64,000 bases of DNA from VYDC01 sp963667515 (GTDB taxonomy: Bacteria > Chloroflexota > Dehalococcoidia > UBA2979), in the NCBI GenBank assembly GCA_963667515.2, contig CAXXXY010000009.1:85214-149213 (forward strand), read 5' to 3'. Below the pieces are notes generated by a model. It saw only the letters and a program-made list of their open reading frames with translations. It was not told the origin of the DNA and searched no databases. Shown here in pieces: positions 61,314 through 64,000 of the stretch; position 1 is the stretch's first letter; every line of letters begins with the position of its first letter. A program made the position numbers and the translations under genes.

Positions 61314-62435
61314 ATGGCGGTGAGCTACCCGACCCCGCGCGTCGCGGCCGTCCACGCCGCGCCCGTCTTCCTCGACCTTGAGCGCTCGGTGCAGAAGGCC
61401 TGCGCGCTCATCGAGGAGGCGGTGCGGGGCGGAGCCGCGCTCGTCGCCTTCCCGGAGTCCTACCTGCCGGCGTTCCCGCTGTGGTCCGCGGTCGCGGCGC
61501 CGATTCACGCGCACGACTTCTTCCGCCGCCTCGCCGCGAACGCGATGCGCGTGCCGGGCGCCGAGCTCGATCGCATCGCCGAGCTGGCACGGGCGCGTGG
61601 GGTGCTCGTCTCGCTGGGCCTGACGGAGGGCACGGCGTCGAGCGTCGGCACGCTCTGGAACGCGAACCTGCTGATCGGCCCCGACGGCGCCGTGCTCAAC
61701 CACCACCGCAAGCTGGTCCCCATTTTCTACGAGAAGCTGACGTGGGCGCCCGGCGACGGCGCCGGCCTGCGCGTGGTGGAGAGCGCGGCGGGGCGGCTGG
61801 GCATGCTGATCTGCGGCGAGAACACGAACCCGCTCGCGCGCTACGCGCTGGCCGCGCAGGGCGAGCAGATCCACGTCTCGAGCTACCCGCCGGCGTGGCC
61901 CACGCGCGACCCCGCCGAGGGCGGCAACTACGACCTGGAGGCGGCGATCCGGCTGCGCGCCGGCGCCCACGCCTTCGAGGCGAAGCTCTTCAACGTCGTC
62001 GCCTCCGGCTACCTCGACGCGGCGACGCTCGATGAGCTGGCGCCGTTGGGGGCCGAGGCGCGGCGCGTGCTGGAGGGGAGCCCGCGCGGGGTGTCGATGG
62101 TGGTCGGCCCCACGGGCGAGCCCGTCTCGGACGTGCTGCGCGACGAGGAGGGCATCCTCTACGCCGACATCGACCTCGCGGCGTGCGTGGAGCCGAAGCA
62201 GTTCCACGACATCACGGGCGGCTACAACCGCTTCGACGTCTTCCGCCTCGAAGTCGACCGCACCGCGCAACGCCCCGTCGCTTTCACCGCCGACGGCATG
62301 GCTTCGCCTGCCCAGCGCGACGCGCCTGTCCTCGACGCGCGCGACGCCGGCGCCGACGGCGCGCGCGGCGGCGCGAACGGGGTCGCGGCGGAGGCGCCGC
62401 CGGGTCGGCGTGAGACGCGGGAGAGCGCGCCCTAG
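61314..62435 (+). CDS. Nitrilase / cyanide-hydratase-type carbon-nitrogen hydrolase
   Basis: A 373-residue nitrilase-superfamily enzyme hydrolysing a nitrile or related C-N bond. The triad is clear: Glu in VAFPESYLPAFPLW, Lys in NHHRKLVPIFYEKLTW and Cys in LGMLICGENTNPLARYALA, which is the aliphatic-nitrilase CGENxNPL signature. EQIHVSSYPPAWPTRDP and RFDVFRLEVDRT are typical of true nitrilases. The Ala/Gly-rich tail after residue 325 is not conserved. ATG with GAGGAAAAG upstream. Clustered with ABM, VOC and MetE-like genes. Confidence 0.93.
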   Translation: MAVSYPTPRVAAVHAAPVFLDLERSVQKACALIEEAVRGGAALVAFPESYLPAFPLWSAVAAPIHAHDFFRRLAANAMRVPGAELDRIAELARARGVLVSLGLTEGTASSVGTLWNANLLIGPDGAVLNHHRKLVPIFYEKLTWAPGDGAGLRVVESAAGRLGMLICGENTNPLARYALAAQGEQIHVSSYPPAWPTRDPAEGGNYDLEAAIRLRAGAHAFEAKLFNVVASGYLDAATLDELAPLGAEARRVLEGSPRGVSMVVGPTGEPVSDVLRDEEGILYADIDLAACVEPKQFHDITGGYNRFDVFRLEVDRTAQRPVAFTADGMASPAQRDAPVLDARDAGADGARGGANGVAAEAPPGRRETRESAP

Positions 62436-62565
62436 GCGATCGCCACGGGGCGGCGTCACGTGGGCGTGGGAAGAAGAGCGCAGCAGCGACCGCGCGACGC
62501 GGTATGGGACGCGCGGCGTTCGCCCGTCCCACACCACGTCGTGCGGAAGACGGGAAGAAGGCCAC

Positions 62566-63655
62566 ATGTCGTACGACACGCTCGCGACGGAGCTGGTCGG
62601 CAGCTACGCGAAGCCGCCGTGGCTCGTCGACCTGTCGAAGCCCACCGCGATCGACCAGAGCGAGTGGTGGCGCGTTCCGCCGAGCGGCTACGGGAGGCGC
62701 AGGACGACGCCGTGCTGCTCGCGATCGCGGACCAGGAGCGCGCCGGCCTCGACTACGTCACCGACGGCGAGCAGCGGCGGCAGAGCTTCTCCGGCTACTT
62801 CATGCGCCTCGGCGGCATCGACACGGAGAACTGGAGCGACCGCTACGGCGAGGGGCAGCAGCGCACCAGCGACATCGCCGAGTACATCTCGATCCGCGAC
62901 GTGTCGCGCCTCAGGACGGGGATGATGCGCATGGGCCCCACCGTGACGGGGCAGATCCGCTGGCAGAGCCCGCTCTCGGTCGCCGACCTCGAGTTCCTGC
63001 GCCGCCACACCTCGCGCCGCAGCAAGGTCACCGTGATCGACCCGGCGACGCTCGCGGTGCGCATCTCCGACCACCACTACGGCGACGTGGGGAAGCTGAT
63101 GCTGGCCCTCGCCGACGCGCTCAACCACGAGCTGCGTGCGCTGGCGGCGGCCGGCGCCGACCTGATCCAGATCGACGACCCCGAGCTCCACTTCAACCAG
63201 TCGCGGGTGCGCGACTGGGCGACCGAGGCGCTCTCCCGCATGGTGGCGGGCGTCGAGGCGCGCACCGCCGTGCACATCTGCTACGGCTACGCCCAGAACA
63301 TCGCGAGCAAGCGCGTGAACCCGGCCTACGCCGAGGCGATGCAGATGATCGCGGCCTCCGACGTCGACGAGATCAGCATCGAGTACGAGCACCGGGCCAC
63401 GAGCCGGACGTGCTGGAGCACGCCGGCGACAAGGCGGTGATCCTCGGCCTGCTGAACCTCGCGCCCGAGGCGCCCGTCGAGCGCGCCGAGCACATCACCC
63501 GTCGCGCGCGCGCAGCCCTCGAGGTGCTGCCGCCCGAGCGGCTGCGGCTCGCCCCGGACTGCGGCATGTGGTTCCTCCCGCGCGAGACGGCGCAGCGGGA
63601 GATCGCGGCCCTCGGCGCCGCGTCGCGCGCGCTCCGCACCGAGCTCGGGCTGTAG
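62566..63655 (+). pseudogene. MetE-like (cobalamin-independent methionine synthase C-terminal) protein with two frame breaks
   Basis: One MetE catalytic-type TIM barrel without the N-terminal MetE duplicate, as in many archaeal and actinobacterial methionine-synthase-like proteins. The frame starts MSYDTLATELVGSYAKPPWL, shifts at about 62686 to ERLREAQDDAVLLAIADQE and TDGEQRRQSFSGYFMRLG, keeps zinc-site-like AVHICYGYAQN, then shifts near 63394 to PGHEPDVLEHAGDKAVILGL and ends with the conserved APDCGMWFLP. Adding one C at each break, both beside short C runs, gives 363 uninterrupted residues, so sequence errors are likely. Its methyl donor and acceptor are unknown. Confidence 0.85.
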
Positions 63656-63657
63656 GC

Positions 63658-64000
63658 GTGGCGCCCCTCAGCGCGCGCGATCGCGCGTTCGCCGAGGAGG
63701 TGCGGGAGCTGCTCGCGCCGCTGGGCGAGGTGACGGTGCGCGCGATGTTCGGCGGGCACGGCGTTTTCCACGACCGCGCGATGTTCGCGCTGCTCGCGGA
63801 CGCGACGCTCTACCTCAAGGTCGACGACTCGAACCGCGCGCGCTTCGAGGCGGCGGGCTGTCAGCAGTTCGCGCCCTACGCCGACCGCCCCGGCGGCGGG
63901 ATGACGATGCCGTATTTCGAGGTGCCGGCGGAGCTGCTGGAGGACGCCGCAGCGCTGCACGAATGGGCGCGCGCGTCGATCGCCATCGCGCACGCCGCCC
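63658..64000 (+). CDS. TfoX/Sxy N-terminal-domain protein, runs off the window
   Basis: The first 114 residues of a small protein with the TfoX_N signature: VRELLAPLGEVTVRAMFGGH, GVFHDRAMFALLADATLYLK and GGGMTMPYFEVPAELLED. In Gammaproteobacteria Sxy/TfoX promotes competence, but stand-alone TfoX_N proteins are widespread with unknown roles. The GTG at 63658 is two bases after the MetE-like stop, suggesting one transcript. The 3' end lies outside the window. Confidence 0.85.
   Translation, partial: MAPLSARDRAFAEEVRELLAPLGEVTVRAMFGGHGVFHDRAMFALLADATLYLKVDDSNRARFEAAGCQQFAPYADRPGGGMTMPYFEVPAELLEDAAALHEWARASIAIAHAA

Noticed and set aside
1..64000. A defence, biosynthetic or phage system
   Set aside because: I looked for restriction-modification, toxin-antitoxin, reverse transcriptase, CRISPR, polyketide/peptide synthetase and phage structural genes and saw none; accessory DNA here is insertion sequences and metabolic genes.

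Overview
This is a very high-G+C bacterial chromosome segment with dense, short-spaced genes and frequent GTG starts. The mix of genes (Ku plus a three-domain LigD, an F420-type luciferase-like oxidoreductase, a GT4 trehalose-synthase-like enzyme, a family 5 uracil-DNA glycosylase, proline/threonine-rich secreted proteins, tandem ABM and VOC proteins) suggests a high-GC Chloroflexota (Thermomicrobia- or Dehalococcoidia-like) or a deep Actinomycetota (Thermoleophilia-like). The sequence alone does not decide between them. The only RNA gene seen is a tRNA-Gly(TCC).

Layout. 1-3.3 kb: the 5' part of uvrA (minus), divergent from a response-regulator gene split by an insertion sequence. 3.3-11.6 kb: a chemotaxis operon cheW-cheA-cheC-cheD-cheY-cheB-cheR, with cheA cut by an IS3-family element and further frame breaks in cheA and cheB. 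11.6-20 kb: an MFS exporter, an alpha/beta-hydrolase-fold protein, a VIT/vWA surface protein, a glycine-zipper miniprotein, a methyltransferase, tRNA-Gly and a GT39 glycosyltransferase. 20-28.3 kb: a GMC oxidoreductase, an isochorismatase-like hydrolase, an LLM oxidoreductase, an IS-split secreted metallopeptidase and a repeat-containing secreted protein. 28.4-31.1 kb: an SDR, a class II aldolase and mtnA. 31.4-36 kb: a zinc-ribbon/coiled-coil protein, a lipoprotein, a NarL-type regulator, a DUF5996-like protein and a Fur-family regulator. 36-39 kb: cbiM-cbiN-cbiQ without cbiO, running directly into an MFS gene that lacks its 5' end. 39-45 kb: a uracil-DNA glycosylase, an IS-split trehalose-synthase-like gene, a cytidylate-kinase-like gene, an OmpR-type regulator and a small membrane protein. 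45-51.4 kb: a ku-ligD repair operon split and flanked by two IS481-family copies. 51.5-54.7 kb: a lower-GC broken gene carrying an IS407-type IS3 element, plus small unknown genes. 54.8-64 kb: a broken NarL-type regulator, an HtrA-like protease, a flavoprotein disulfide reductase, a VOC protein, three ABM-like proteins, a nitrilase, a MetE-like protein and a TfoX-like protein.

Mobile DNA dominates the biology. There are four 1052-bp copies of one IS481-family element, all at CTAG with a CTAG duplication; two 1355-bp copies of an IS3-family element; and one 1237-bp IS407-type element. Removing each element plus one copy of its target duplication rejoins the interrupted genes, so the insertions are recent and not misjoins. 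Several other genes carry one-base shifts, two of them clearly in short G/C runs. These may be sequencing or assembly errors and not true decay.

No unmistakable new multi-gene system is visible. The best candidates for something undescribed are a pair of related intergenic inverted-repeat elements (31148-31411 and 42948-43107), each starting at the stop codon of the upstream gene, and the preference of the IS481 element for CTAG sites that coincide with stop codons.
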